A stretch of DNA of 31,818 bases. Origin: a virus. Positions within the stretch are counted from its first letter, which is position 1. Each line of letters begins with the position of its first letter. The position numbers and the translations under genes were made by a program. The stretch spans positions 1-31,818 of IMG/VR virus record IMGVR_UViG_3300035670_000881; one strand, given 5' to 3'. This document shows, piece after piece, positions 8,104 through 13,808 of the stretch. Under the pieces are notes generated by a model. That model saw only the letters and a program-made list of their open reading frames with translations. It was not told where the DNA came from and did not search any database.

Positions 8104-8113
8104 CGCTCCCGTT

Positions 8114-8494
8114 TCAGTTGCTGTTCGGGTGGTACGTAGCGATGGTCGCGATCACTCGCTCGTCTAGACTCACGGCGGCTCGATGAATGCAGATGCGATC
8201 GATCTGACTGTCATCGAAGCCGAGGACGGGAGCGATCGCGTCGATCAGGATCTTCTCGCGATTCGCGATATCGAACCTCCGAGCGTCCGGCGGATGGAGC
8301 ACCAGCGTGACGGCGATCCGATCGGTCGCCGTGAAGATCGGCGTGGGATGCACTCGCTTCGTGAGCACCTGCGCGAGTAGCGCGTAGTTCCGCGCGTTCT
8401 GGCTTTTGATTCGACGGGTACCCGTCGCGGTGCGGACGGTCGCGTAAGCGTGATTGCTGGTGGGTGGCCACGGGAGCGTGAGGGTGGTTGTCAT
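8114..8494 (-). CDS. rusA: RusA-family Holliday junction resolvase
   Basis: 126 aa, close to the 120 aa of E. coli RusA. The RusA signature is clear: a PWPPTSNHAY start, then HPPDARRFDIANREKILIDA with acidic residues Asp70, Asp75 and Asp85, and GFDDSQIDRICI with Asp94/Asp95. These residues coordinate the metal for cleavage of four-way DNA junctions. In phages the enzyme resolves branches before packaging. The start ATG overlaps the previous stop as ATGA. It is the last gene of the replication operon, directly before the late leader region. Confidence 0.9.
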   Translation of the reverse strand: MTTTLTLPWPPTSNHAYATVRTATGTRRIKSQNARNYALLAQVLTKRVHPTPIFTATDRIAVTLVLHPPDARRFDIANREKILIDAIAPVLGFDDSQIDRICIHRAAVSLDERVIATIATYHPNSN

Positions 8495-8745
8495 GCCGCG
8501 TTCTCCTCGAGCGTGCGGCGAGCGACGACCATCCCGAGGAGGGTGATGCGGTAGCTGTTGAATGGGGTGCGTTGCACGCTTTTCGCTTCGCCGAGGGTGA
8601 CGAGTTCCTTGAAGGCGCTGAGGTTACGCCAGCCGTTCTGGCGGGGGATGAAGTCCGGCTCGCCGCGCTCGTGACTGAGGTAGAGGTCGTGGAGTGCCTG
8701 ATCGAGATGCTTGGGTGGGACGGCTTCCTGATTCTCTTGGGTCAC
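8491..8745 (-). CDS. Small DNA-metabolism-operon protein of unknown function
   Basis: 84 aa from GTG 8745, with AAGGA nine bases upstream and a GTGA overlap with the previous stop. The sequence (VPPKHLDQALHDLYLSHERG, NGWRNLSAFKELVTLGEAK, SYRITLLGMVVARRTLEE) looks like a compact alpha/beta winged-helix-type protein. The NLSAFKEL-LGE segment with a following basic strand could be a DNA-binding wing. I do not recognise the family. A longer upstream extension of this frame is His/Arg/Pro-rich shadow coding and was excluded. Confidence 0.65.
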   Translation of the reverse strand: MTQENQEAVPPKHLDQALHDLYLSHERGEPDFIPRQNGWRNLSAFKELVTLGEAKSVQRTPFNSYRITLLGMVVARRTLEENAA

Positions 8746-9962
8746 TGGAGGATGTCCTTCATCGTGCCGGCGAGGGGGAGGATGTCGATCGTGCGGTAGA
8801 AGAACGTTTTGACGCTGCCGAGTTGCATGATCGGGAGGTACCTGAAGCGTTTGTTGTCGGTGAGGGCATGCGCGACTTTGCGGGCGATGTTGTTCGGTTC
8901 GTAGTCCGTGCGGAACGTGCGGATGACCTCGTCGATGGTGATGCCGCCGATGATGCTGATCGCTTCGTTGCCGCGCATCCATTCGATGCCGTCGATCGTG
9001 ACGCGGGGAATGCGGATGGTGGTGGGTTCGGTGTACTTGGGGAGTTGCCCGATGGCGCCTCGACCTTGGTATTGCGCGTGGATGAGGCGTTCGCAGTCGG
9101 TGCGGCTGAAGAGTGGGATGGGGTCTTGCATGCGTTCGTGGCCGATGTCGAGGCGACGCATGATCGGGTACCTGGCGCCGTAGAGGCTCCAGATGGTGCC
9201 GCGTCGGTAGTGGCTGCGTTCGAGGAGTTCGGGGTGGTGGGCGGCGAGGTGCTGCTTCAGGTAGTGGGTGGTGACGTAGTGGATGCCGTCGTGGGTGTGT
9301 TCGTGGATGTTGATGGGGGTTTGTTTGGGGAGGCTGGGTTCGCGTGGCGGTTTGGGTGCGGCGATCGGTTTGGGTGCGCGTGGGATTTTGGGTGGCTTCG
9401 GTTTCAGGTGCTTACGGACGGCTGTCGTGTGGCAGGTGACGCTGCAGTATTTGCTGGTGGGTTTGGGTGGTGTGAAGGTCTGGTGGCATTCGAGGCAGGT
9501 GCGGGGGTCTCGGTTGTGCTTGCGAACTTGGCCGAGGCGGAGGTTTTGGCGGCCGAGGTTGATGCTGCAGTCGCGGCTGCAGAACTTCCTGCCGGCGCGT
9601 TTGGGGGTGAAGACTTTTTTGCAGTGTTGGCAGGTGACGGGTTGGTTGCGTGGTTCGCGTGGTTTGGGTTTGTGGATGGGGTTCGGGTTGCGTTTGGGCG
9701 TGATGCGGGTTTTGGGTTCGGGGAGGTTGGGTTGCTCGTGTTGCGGTTGGGTGCGTTGCCGATCGCGGTATTCCTCGGCGCTGGCGATTTGGTCTTCGCG
9801 GGAGCGCCAGGTGCCGCGTTGGTGGGTGAAGACGAAGCTGTCGGTGATGTCGCGGTTGTGGATGACGCGGGCGTGGAGGGCTTCGGCGAGGAGGGGGTGT
9901 TGTTCGATGGCGCGTTCGAGGGCGGCGGCGGTGTCGATGTCGAAGTGCTGGTAGAGGTTCAC
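8742..9962 (-). CDS. Protein with two treble-Cys zinc fingers, unknown function
   Basis: 406 aa from GTG 9962 (GTGA overlap with the preceding stop). Residues 1-70 are helical and acidic. Residues 80-108 are a Pro/Lys-rich linker. Two similar fingers follow: C111-x2-C114-x13-C128-x3-C132 and C156-x2-C159-x13-C173-x3-C177, each with the pattern F-T-P then K-(F/Y)-C-S. A second Pro/Lys linker (about 183-220) precedes a C-terminal half with repeated HTH-like segments (DGIEWMRGNEAISIIGG, VTTHYLKQHLAAHHPELL). This resembles MYM/FCS-type zinc fingers joined to DNA-binding modules. It lies between the replication initiator and RusA, so a role in replication or transcription is likely, but the exact function is unknown. 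Confidence 0.75.
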   Translation of the reverse strand: MNLYQHFDIDTAAALERAIEQHPLLAEALHARVIHNRDITDSFVFTHQRGTWRSREDQIASAEEYRDRQRTQPQHEQPNLPEPKTRITPKRNPNPIHKPKPREPRNQPVTCQHCKKVFTPKRAGRKFCSRDCSINLGRQNLRLGQVRKHNRDPRTCLECHQTFTPPKPTSKYCSVTCHTTAVRKHLKPKPPKIPRAPKPIAAPKPPREPSLPKQTPINIHEHTHDGIHYVTTHYLKQHLAAHHPELLERSHYRRGTIWSLYGARYPIMRRLDIGHERMQDPIPLFSRTDCERLIHAQYQGRGAIGQLPKYTEPTTIRIPRVTIDGIEWMRGNEAISIIGGITIDEVIRTFRTDYEPNNIARKVAHALTDNKRFRYLPIMQLGSVKTFFYRTIDILPLAGTMKDILQ

Positions 9963-10405
9963 CAGTTTGCCTCGTCGCGTTCGATGCGGTCGAGTTGCGC
10001 GCGGAGTTCGCGGAGTTCGTTCTTGAGGCCGATGATGTCGCTGTCGCGATCGCCGTCGGTCTCGATTCGGAACTGGCGTGCGTGGCGTTCGTACGCGGCG
10101 CGTGCCTTGGTGGCTTCGTTGAGGAGTTCGGTTTGTTCCTTGCCGACGGCGCGGTTCGCTTTCGCTTCGAGGTCGTCGACGGCGGCGAGGAGCTGCTCGC
10201 CGTTCGCGCGGAGGCGAGCGTAGTCTCCCTCGCGGTACTGGATTTGGTCCTTGATGGCGCCGGCGCAGCAGGTGGTGCCGGGGTGGTAGATGATGGCGCG
10301 GCCGTTCGCGGCGGTGCGTTTGATGACGGTGCCGCAATGCCGGCAGCCTTGGCGTGGGTTGCCGAGGATGCGGATGTCGTCGTGGTAGGTGCTGGTGATG
10401 GTCAC
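9959..10405 (-). CDS. Cys-rich coiled-coil protein, unknown function
   Basis: 148 aa from GTG 10405 with an ideal AAGGAG five bases upstream. The N-terminal part has a possible zinc site (C21-x2-C24, H41, C46/C47 in HPGTTCCAG). From residue 55 on it is nearly all helix with heptad-like Leu/Ala spacing (RLRANGEQLLAAVDDLEAKA, LKNELRELRAQLDRIERD), suggesting a coiled-coil dimer. Located between the initiator and the double-zinc-finger gene and coupled to the latter by GTGA. A replication-associated role is inferred from position only. Confidence 0.7.
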   Translation of the reverse strand: MTITSTYHDDIRILGNPRQGCRHCGTVIKRTAANGRAIIYHPGTTCCAGAIKDQIQYREGDYARLRANGEQLLAAVDDLEAKANRAVGKEQTELLNEATKARAAYERHARQFRIETDGDRDSDIIGLKNELRELRAQLDRIERDEANW

Positions 10406-10414
10406 GTGGGCTCC

Positions 10415-11329
10415 TTAGTCGAGGGTGATGCTGTCGAGGGGTGTGAGGCCGTCGCGGAGGCTTCGGCGTGGGGTGGTTGTACCAGGTTGCGTGTCGTTGG
10501 TGGTGAGGAGTTTGCGGATGTAGGGGATGGGGTGGGTGATGGTGGCGCCTGCTTCGATGACGGTGCGGATGGCGAGTTCGGTTCTGTGGTCGGTGTTGGT
10601 GCGGGCGAGGTTGAGGAGTTGTTCGGCGATGCTGGCGAAGGCGGTGGGTTTCCAGTCGTAGATCGATTGGAGGTCGGTGAGGGCTGCCCAGACGCGGGGG
10701 TGCTGCTGAGAGAGGAGGCTGCCGGCGTTGCGGGTGGCGCGGCGTCGTTCGGCTGCTTGTAGGGCGTGTCGGACTTCTGGGTCATCCCCTAGGCTTGTCA
10801 TTCCCGGCGTGTCGGTTGCGGTGAGGTTCGCGGGTTCCGGGGGGGTAGGGGGGGTTTTAGGTTCAATGTCTATTCCATGACTATTCTCGGTAGGTCTGTG
10901 GGGACCCCATGGGGTTCTGTGTGAACCGGGGGGGGTTCCCTGTGAACCCCATGGGGTTCTGTGTGAACCGGGGGGGGTTCTGTGTGAACCCCCTACCTGG
11001 TCTTCTGCAGTTTGCTCGACATGCGTGACTTTCGCGGCTTTCTTGCCTGGAGTCGCAAGGCGGTATGCGTTGCTGATCTGCCTGTTGTCCTCGTAGCGCT
11101 TCTGCTTCTCGACGATGAAGCCGAACTTCAGGAGTTCGTCGATGGCGCGTTTCACGCTGGATCTGCTGAGATGCGTTTGCCGTTCGATGGTGGAGTGCTT
11201 GGGCCAGGTGATGCCAGTCTCGTCGTTCGCGTATGAGGCGAGCAGCAAGAGGACATGGCAGCTGGTTGGGCTGAGGTCACAGTCTTCCTCAATAAGCTGC
11301 TTGACGTGCTCGGTCATCTTGTACCCCAT
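10415..11329 (-). CDS. Helix-turn-helix replication initiator (O-like)
   Basis: 304 aa. Residues 1-85 form a winged-helix domain of the phage replisome-organiser/Rep type (DLSPTSCHVLLLLASYANDE, ITWPKHSTIERQTHLSRSSVKRAIDELLKFGFI). Residues about 113-150 are a seven-residue repeat, GSHRTP(P/W), encoded by the 21-bp tandem repeats. The C-terminal half is helical and may recruit a host helicase or loader. The start is fixed by AAAGGAGGTGATC directly before ATG, a 13-base match to the 16S rRNA 3' end. Upstream open frame to 12115 is shadow. As in lambda O, an origin within the initiator gene is likely. No helicase or polymerase gene is seen, so host machinery would be used. Confidence 0.8.
   Translation of the reverse strand: MGYKMTEHVKQLIEEDCDLSPTSCHVLLLLASYANDETGITWPKHSTIERQTHLSRSSVKRAIDELLKFGFIVEKQKRYEDNRQISNAYRLATPGKKAAKVTHVEQTAEDQVGGSHRTPPGSHRTPWGSQGTPPGSHRTPWGPHRPTENSHGIDIEPKTPPTPPEPANLTATDTPGMTSLGDDPEVRHALQAAERRRATRNAGSLLSQQHPRVWAALTDLQSIYDWKPTAFASIAEQLLNLARTNTDHRTELAIRTVIEAGATITHPIPYIRKLLTTNDTQPGTTTPRRSLRDGLTPLDSITLD
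10890..10994. repeat. Five 21-bp tandem repeats (iteron-like, putative origin)
   Basis: Four good copies and one degenerate copy with exact 21-bp spacing; the GAACC element falls at about 10902 (as GGACC), 10923, 10944, 10965 and 10986. The core is GGGGTTCTGTGTGAACC, itself an inverted repeat (GGTTC-n5-GAACC). G-runs of eight separate some copies. Just left of the array (about 10854-10889) is an AT-rich stretch unusual for this GC-rich genome. Repeats plus AT-rich DNA inside an initiator gene is the classic lambda-type origin arrangement. Confidence 0.7.
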
Positions 11330-11342
11330 GATCACCTCCTTT
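11330..11342 (-). promoter_or_regulatory. Exceptionally strong ribosome binding site of initiator gene
   Basis: On the minus strand AAAGGAGGTGATC sits immediately before ATG 11329 with five bases between GGAGG and ATG. It matches the complement of the 16S rRNA 3' end over 13 bases, far longer than the other sites in the window. It decides the start of the initiator gene. Confidence 0.85.
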
Positions 11343-11365
11343 GGGTGGTGTGCTATTCTTGTTGT

Positions 11366-11389
11366 GTCGGGGTCACCTCCTTCCCCGAC
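11366..11389 (-). promoter_or_regulatory. Hairpin presenting an SD sequence in its loop
   Basis: GTCGGGG and CCCCGAC pair perfectly; on the minus-strand RNA the ten-base loop is exactly AAGGAGGTGA. No ATG, GTG or TTG follows at a usable distance, and the initiator gene has its own site about 25-45 bases downstream. It may be a ribosome standby site or a titratable decoy. Confidence 0.55.
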
Positions 11390-11415
11390 CGACGTGGGTG
11401 CTTGACCAGCAGTGG

Positions 11416-11443
11416 GATCGGCGGAGTGTGGGCTCCGCCGATC
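11416..11443 (-). promoter_or_regulatory. 11-bp hairpin with CCCACA loop after the membrane peptide gene
   Basis: GATCGGCGGAG pairs perfectly with CTCCGCCGATC; read on the minus strand the loop is CCCACA, the same as in plus-strand leader hairpins at 17128 and 17450. It begins two bases after the stop codon of the 32-aa gene and lies upstream of the initiator. No T-run follows on the minus strand, so it is probably an RNA element and not a simple terminator. Confidence 0.6.
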
Positions 11444-11445
11444 TC

Positions 11446-11544
11446 TTATTGGTCGTTGGTGATGAGGTCGCTGATCCAGGCGCCGAGGGTGCCGATCAGG
11501 GTGATGGTGAGGATGATGCCGGCGATGAGGAGGGTGGGGGTCAT
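11446..11544 (-). CDS. 32-aa single-pass membrane peptide
   Basis: A very short gene: MTPTLLIAGIILTITLIGT then LGAWISDLITNDQ, almost entirely one hydrophobic helix. AAGGAG five bases before the ATG and an ATGA overlap with the Xre-family gene make it credible despite its size. It would insert in the cytoplasmic membrane. The role is unknown; peptides of this kind next to repressors can act as exclusion factors or anti-repressors, but nothing here proves that. A much longer frame upstream is a shadow and was excluded. Confidence 0.65.
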   Translation of the reverse strand: MTPTLLIAGIILTITLIGTLGAWISDLITNDQ

Positions 11545-11744
11545 TCGATCTCCTTGAGGGCTTGCTCGACGGGGATGCCGAGGACTTCGGCGAGTTTGCG
11601 GACGGTCTTCGTGTTTGGGCGGACGTGTCCGTTTTCCCAGTAGCTGATGATGGTGCGGCTGACTCCGAGTTGGTTGGCGAGTTGGTTCTGGTCGATGCGG
11701 TGTAGGGCGCGGTGCATGCGGATGCGGGCTGCGAGTTGGTCCAT
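11541..11744 (-). CDS. Xre-family transcriptional repressor
   Basis: 67 aa from ATG 11744 with AGGAGG five bases upstream. It is a bare lambda-Cro/C1-type helix-turn-helix: MDQLAARIRMHRALHRIDQ, NQLANQLGVSRTIISYWENG (recognition helix about residues 29-40), RPNTKTVRKLAEVLGIPVEQ. It lacks a C-terminal protease or dimerisation domain, so it is Cro-like in size. It is divergently transcribed from the plus-strand early operon, with a palindrome (11776-11790) in the shared promoter region that is its natural candidate operator. It probably controls the choice between the two transcripts. Confidence 0.9.
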   Translation of the reverse strand: MDQLAARIRMHRALHRIDQNQLANQLGVSRTIISYWENGHVRPNTKTVRKLAEVLGIPVEQALKEIE

Positions 11745-11762
11745 GCGTGCCTCCTGGTCGTG

Positions 11763-11791
11763 AGTGTACCTGGTCTGCACGTTGCGTGCAA
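11763..11791 (-). promoter_or_regulatory. Promoter for the Xre/replication operon
   Basis: On the minus strand: -35 TTGCAC (11786-11791), 17-base spacer, -10 TACACT (11763-11768). The predicted start is near 11755, giving a very short leader with AGGAGG almost at the 5' end. The -35 overlaps the palindrome at 11776-11790, so autoregulation by the Xre protein is likely. Confidence 0.65.
11776..11790. promoter_or_regulatory. Operator-like palindrome between divergent promoters
   Basis: TGCACGTTGCGTGCA is a perfect inverted repeat with a three-base centre. It lies between the -35 boxes of the two divergent promoters and overlaps the one for the Xre gene. Size and place fit the binding site of a Cro-sized dimer. 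Confidence 0.6.
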
Positions 11792-11795
11792 CGGG

Positions 11796-11824
11796 TTGAC
11801 GGTCTGGCGCGAGGGGTGTAGACT
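11796..11824 (+). promoter_or_regulatory. Sigma-70 type promoter of plus-strand early operon
   Basis: TTGACG (11796-11801), a 17-base spacer and TAGACT (11819-11824). This is the clearest promoter in the window. Transcription should start near 11831, right at a small CCGCG/CGCGG hairpin and just before the AAGGAGG of the first gene. Confidence 0.8.
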
Positions 11825-11831
11825 TCTCGTA

Positions 11832-11847
11832 CCGCGCCCATACGCGG
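11832..11847 (+). promoter_or_regulatory. 5' leader hairpin with CCCATA loop
   Basis: CCGCG and CGCGG enclose CCCATA. The stem starts eight bases after the -10 box, so at the 5' end of the mRNA, and is followed at once by CAAGGAGG. It belongs with the CCCACA-loop leader hairpins. Confidence 0.55.
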
Positions 11848-11860
11848 CAAGGAGGTCATC

Positions 11861-12025
11861 GTGTTGGAGTTCGATCGGTCGACGGAAGCGCCTTTCACGC
11901 TCGCGCAGTGCGGCGAGTGCGATGAGGGGTGCGAGTTCTGCAATCGCGGGTGGGATCTCCTGCCCGTCTGCACGCTCGAGGAGCTCGTGCAGCTGCTCGG
12001 TAGCGACCCGGAGGTGCTGTCGTGA
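11861..12025 (+). CDS. 54-aa Cys-rich protein, first gene of early operon
   Basis: Starts at GTG with AAGGAGGTCATC immediately upstream, an excellent ribosome site. The protein begins MLEFDRSTEAPFTLAQ and holds five cysteines, C17-x2-C20-x3-C24-x2-C27 and C37, so it probably binds zinc. The acidic C-terminus (CTLEELVQLLGSDPEVLS) is helical. It ends TGA overlapping the GTG of the next gene. As the promoter-proximal early gene it may be a regulator or host-interaction factor, but I do not recognise the family. Confidence 0.75.
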   Translation: MLEFDRSTEAPFTLAQCGECDEGCEFCNRGWDLLPVCTLEELVQLLGSDPEVLS

Positions 12026-12303
12026 GTGACGCGCAGAAGGCCGAACGTCTTGTCGAGGCCGAGAAGCAGCTCGCCGAGCTTTCCTCGAACGGGTTGACGT
12101 ATCAGGGGGAACCATACGTCACTCACGGCGATGCGCTCAATCTGCTTCGCATCGTTCTCAAGGTGAGCGAAGGCGGCGCGGCGCACTACGTGCGTGCCGC
12201 TCGCAACGAAGATCAGCTGCGGAGCTATCAGGTTCATCCTCGCGCTCGCTTGTACCCCAGTGTCGACGTTCTTGCGCTTCTGAGGAAGGTGGCTAATGAG
12301 TGA
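12022..12303 (+). CDS. Hypothetical early protein
   Basis: 93 aa starting at GTG (GTGA overlap with the 54-aa gene) and overlapping the RecT-like gene by eight bases. Helical N-terminus (AQKAERLVEAEKQLAELSS), then a Tyr-rich middle and a C-terminal helix (VDVLALLRKVANE). No family recognised. Its tight coupling with the annealing protein suggests co-expression and perhaps a role in recombination, which is inference. Confidence 0.65.
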   Translation: MSDAQKAERLVEAEKQLAELSSNGLTYQGEPYVTHGDALNLLRIVLKVSEGGAAHYVRAARNEDQLRSYQVHPRARLYPSVDVLALLRKVANE

Positions 12304-13174
12304 TCTGGTGAAGTCGGATGCTCGGCAACTCGTTCGGAACATCGACGATCTCGCGCGCGTCAGCAAACTCCTCGCCGACAGCGGGTACTTCACGGATGCG
12401 CGTGATGCCGCGCAATGCGGCGTGAAGGTCCTCGCCGGGTTGGAGATGGGCATCGGTGCGTTCTCGAGCATGGCGGGCATTCACGTCATCAAGGGGAAGC
12501 CGTCGATCGGCGCCGGCTTGATGGCCGCCGCCGTGAAGCGCAGCGGGAAGTACAACTACCGCGTGACGAAGCACACGGCGACGGAGTGCGTGATCGATTT
12601 CTTCGAGCGTGGCGAAGCGTGCGGTACCAGCAGCTTCAGCATGGATGACGCGAAAGCTGCTGGTCTCGTGAACAACGACAACTGGAAACGAGCGCCTCGC
12701 AACATGCTCTTCGCGCGCGCGCTCAGCAACGGCGTCCGGTGGTACTGCCCGGATGTCTTCGACGTGAGCACGTACGTTCCGGAGGAGCTCGGCGCGGATG
12801 TCGACGAGGAAGGCAACTTGGTGCGGGTGCCTGCCGCGGCTGCGCCGGCGAAGGTCGCGATCGAACCGGCACCAGCGGCTCCTGCTGCTCCCGTCGAGGC
12901 GATCGAGGATGCCGAAGTCCTCCCGGAGCCGATCACGCAGGAGCAGATCACGCTGATCATGCAGGTCTTCAAGGCTGCCGGCATCGACGTTCGCACGAAG
13001 GCTGGTAAGGAGCAAGCGAGCGATCTCCTGAGCCACGTGCTCGAGCAGCCGATCACGACGATGAAGGGCATGACGGCGATCGAGGCTGGCGCGTTCCTCA
13101 CCGCGTTCCTGACGGCCGACGGTGTGGTCGATGAGGATGAGGTGCGCGCGATCGTGCTGGAGATCGGCGCGTGA
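12296..13174 (+). CDS. RecT-like single-strand annealing protein
   Basis: 292 aa. Residues 1-165 match a phage family often labelled RecT or recombinase: LARVSKLLADSGYFTDARDAAQ, KVLAGLEMGIGAFSSMAGIH, VIKGKPSIGAGLMAAAVKR, then KRAPRNMLFARALSNGVRWYC. A Pro/Ala-rich linker (about residues 178-205) leads to a C-terminal helical domain (QEQITLIMQVFKAAGID, ASDLLSHVLEQPITTMKGM) that may contact SSB or other partners. Such proteins pair single strands during phage replication and repair. No partner exonuclease (RecE, lambda-Exo or YqaJ type) is recognisable beside it. Acidic C-terminal tail (VVDEDEVRAIVLEIGA). The family call is from memory of the pattern. Confidence 0.72.
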   Translation: MSDLVKSDARQLVRNIDDLARVSKLLADSGYFTDARDAAQCGVKVLAGLEMGIGAFSSMAGIHVIKGKPSIGAGLMAAAVKRSGKYNYRVTKHTATECVIDFFERGEACGTSSFSMDDAKAAGLVNNDNWKRAPRNMLFARALSNGVRWYCPDVFDVSTYVPEELGADVDEEGNLVRVPAAAAPAKVAIEPAPAAPAAPVEAIEDAEVLPEPITQEQITLIMQVFKAAGIDVRTKAGKEQASDLLSHVLEQPITTMKGMTAIEAGAFLTAFLTADGVVDEDEVRAIVLEIGA

Positions 13175-13395
13175 GCATCCGGCAGGCGCTCGGGATGGAC
13201 ACGACCGTGTTCACGATCGGGGAGGCCAGCGACATCGTCGCTGGCTCCCTCAACATGACGACGCTGGAGGCGCGCGCGATTCTCGATGTCGAAACCGAGG
13301 AGCGGAGCCTGTTCAGCATGACGGATGGTGTCGACGTGTGGATCTTCCGCGTCGACTTGTACGCCTGGCTCGATCTTCAGGAGGGTGTCGCATGA
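13171..13395 (+). CDS. Hypothetical early protein
   Basis: 74 aa from GTG 13171, overlapping the RecT-like stop (GTGA). The middle has a helix-turn-helix-like pattern (FTIGEASDIVAGSLNMTTLEA), followed by VETEERSLFSMTDGVDVWI, and could be a small DNA-binding adaptor. No firm family. Coupled by ATGA to the following gene. Confidence 0.6.
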   Translation: MSIRQALGMDTTVFTIGEASDIVAGSLNMTTLEARAILDVETEERSLFSMTDGVDVWIFRVDLYAWLDLQEGVA

Positions 13396-13808
13396 CGAAC
13401 TGGTCGCAGGAGATCATGAATCACGCGCTCGAGTTGAATCATCCGATCGCGTTCGCGACTCGCGCGCATCACCTCGCTCGTCGCGTCGCGGAGGTTGGGC
13501 GCGCGAAGTGGACGACGGACGCTGGCACGCTTGTCGATCCGGCGGAGGTCGAGCCGTTGTTGCAGGCGTACTCGAGCCTTCAGATCGCGGCGACGGATGA
13601 GTACCTGAACGAGAGCGAGTGGGAGGGTGTGCAGGGTGCGCCGTCGCGGTTGCAGACGTTGACGTTCTTGCGGGATTGCTTCAAGCATGCGCAGTGGCAG
13701 ATCGAGACGACGTTGATCGCTTCGAAGCCGGCGGCGGTGCTTGTCGACGTGAATGGCGAGCTGCAGGTGCTGATCGCTCAGTTGGAGGAAGCATGCAAGG
13801 AAGCGTGA
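13392..13808 (+). CDS. Hypothetical early protein
   Basis: 138 aa, mainly helical (HALELNHPIAFATRAHHLARR, LQTLTFLRDCFKHAQW, LQVLIAQLEEACKEA). ATG 13392 overlaps the preceding stop (ATGA). No motif that I recognise. It follows the RecT-like gene by one gene, so a recombination role is possible, but it has no visible nuclease acidic cluster. The longer frame upstream of this ATG is shadow of the RecT-like gene. Confidence 0.65.
   Translation: MTNWSQEIMNHALELNHPIAFATRAHHLARRVAEVGRAKWTTDAGTLVDPAEVEPLLQAYSSLQIAATDEYLNESEWEGVQGAPSRLQTLTFLRDCFKHAQWQIETTLIASKPAAVLVDVNGELQVLIAQLEEACKEA

Larger units (their letters stand above)
7830..8113 (-). other. Structured non-coding region between rusA and the late genes
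   Basis: A 284-base stretch without a credible gene on either strand; reading frames across it have arginine/proline-rich shadow composition. On the minus strand it holds, in order: an extended -10 box, a 12-bp inverted repeat, a second extended -10 box, a GGTCGGGG...CCCCGACC stem enclosing a six-bp hairpin (7931-7982), GTCCTC-AAA-GAGGAC (7911-7925) and a 12-bp hairpin with a GAAA loop (7854-7881). It probably serves as the late promoter and leader. Since it lies just upstream of the terminase genes, it may also contain the cos or pac packaging site. Confidence 0.7.

Noticed and set aside
7763-8104. 113-codon minus-strand frame over the structured region
   Set aside because: Arg/Pro-rich, no ribosome site, and it runs through four hairpins and two promoter boxes; the real gene here is the 52-aa gene in another frame.
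8694-10223. 509-codon plus-strand open frame
   Set aside because: Antisense to the double-zinc-finger and coiled-coil genes, with Gly/Val/Asp/Ala-rich low-complexity composition typical of a shadow.
11351-11362. Plus-strand TGCTATTCT as an extended -10 for an antisense RNA over the initiator leader
   Set aside because: No -35 and no independent support. Worth remembering only because the RNA would carry an anti-SD sequence.
11446-12480. 344-codon minus-strand frame
   Set aside because: Only its last 32 codons (11446-11544) have a ribosome site and membrane-like sequence; the rest overlaps well-supported genes.
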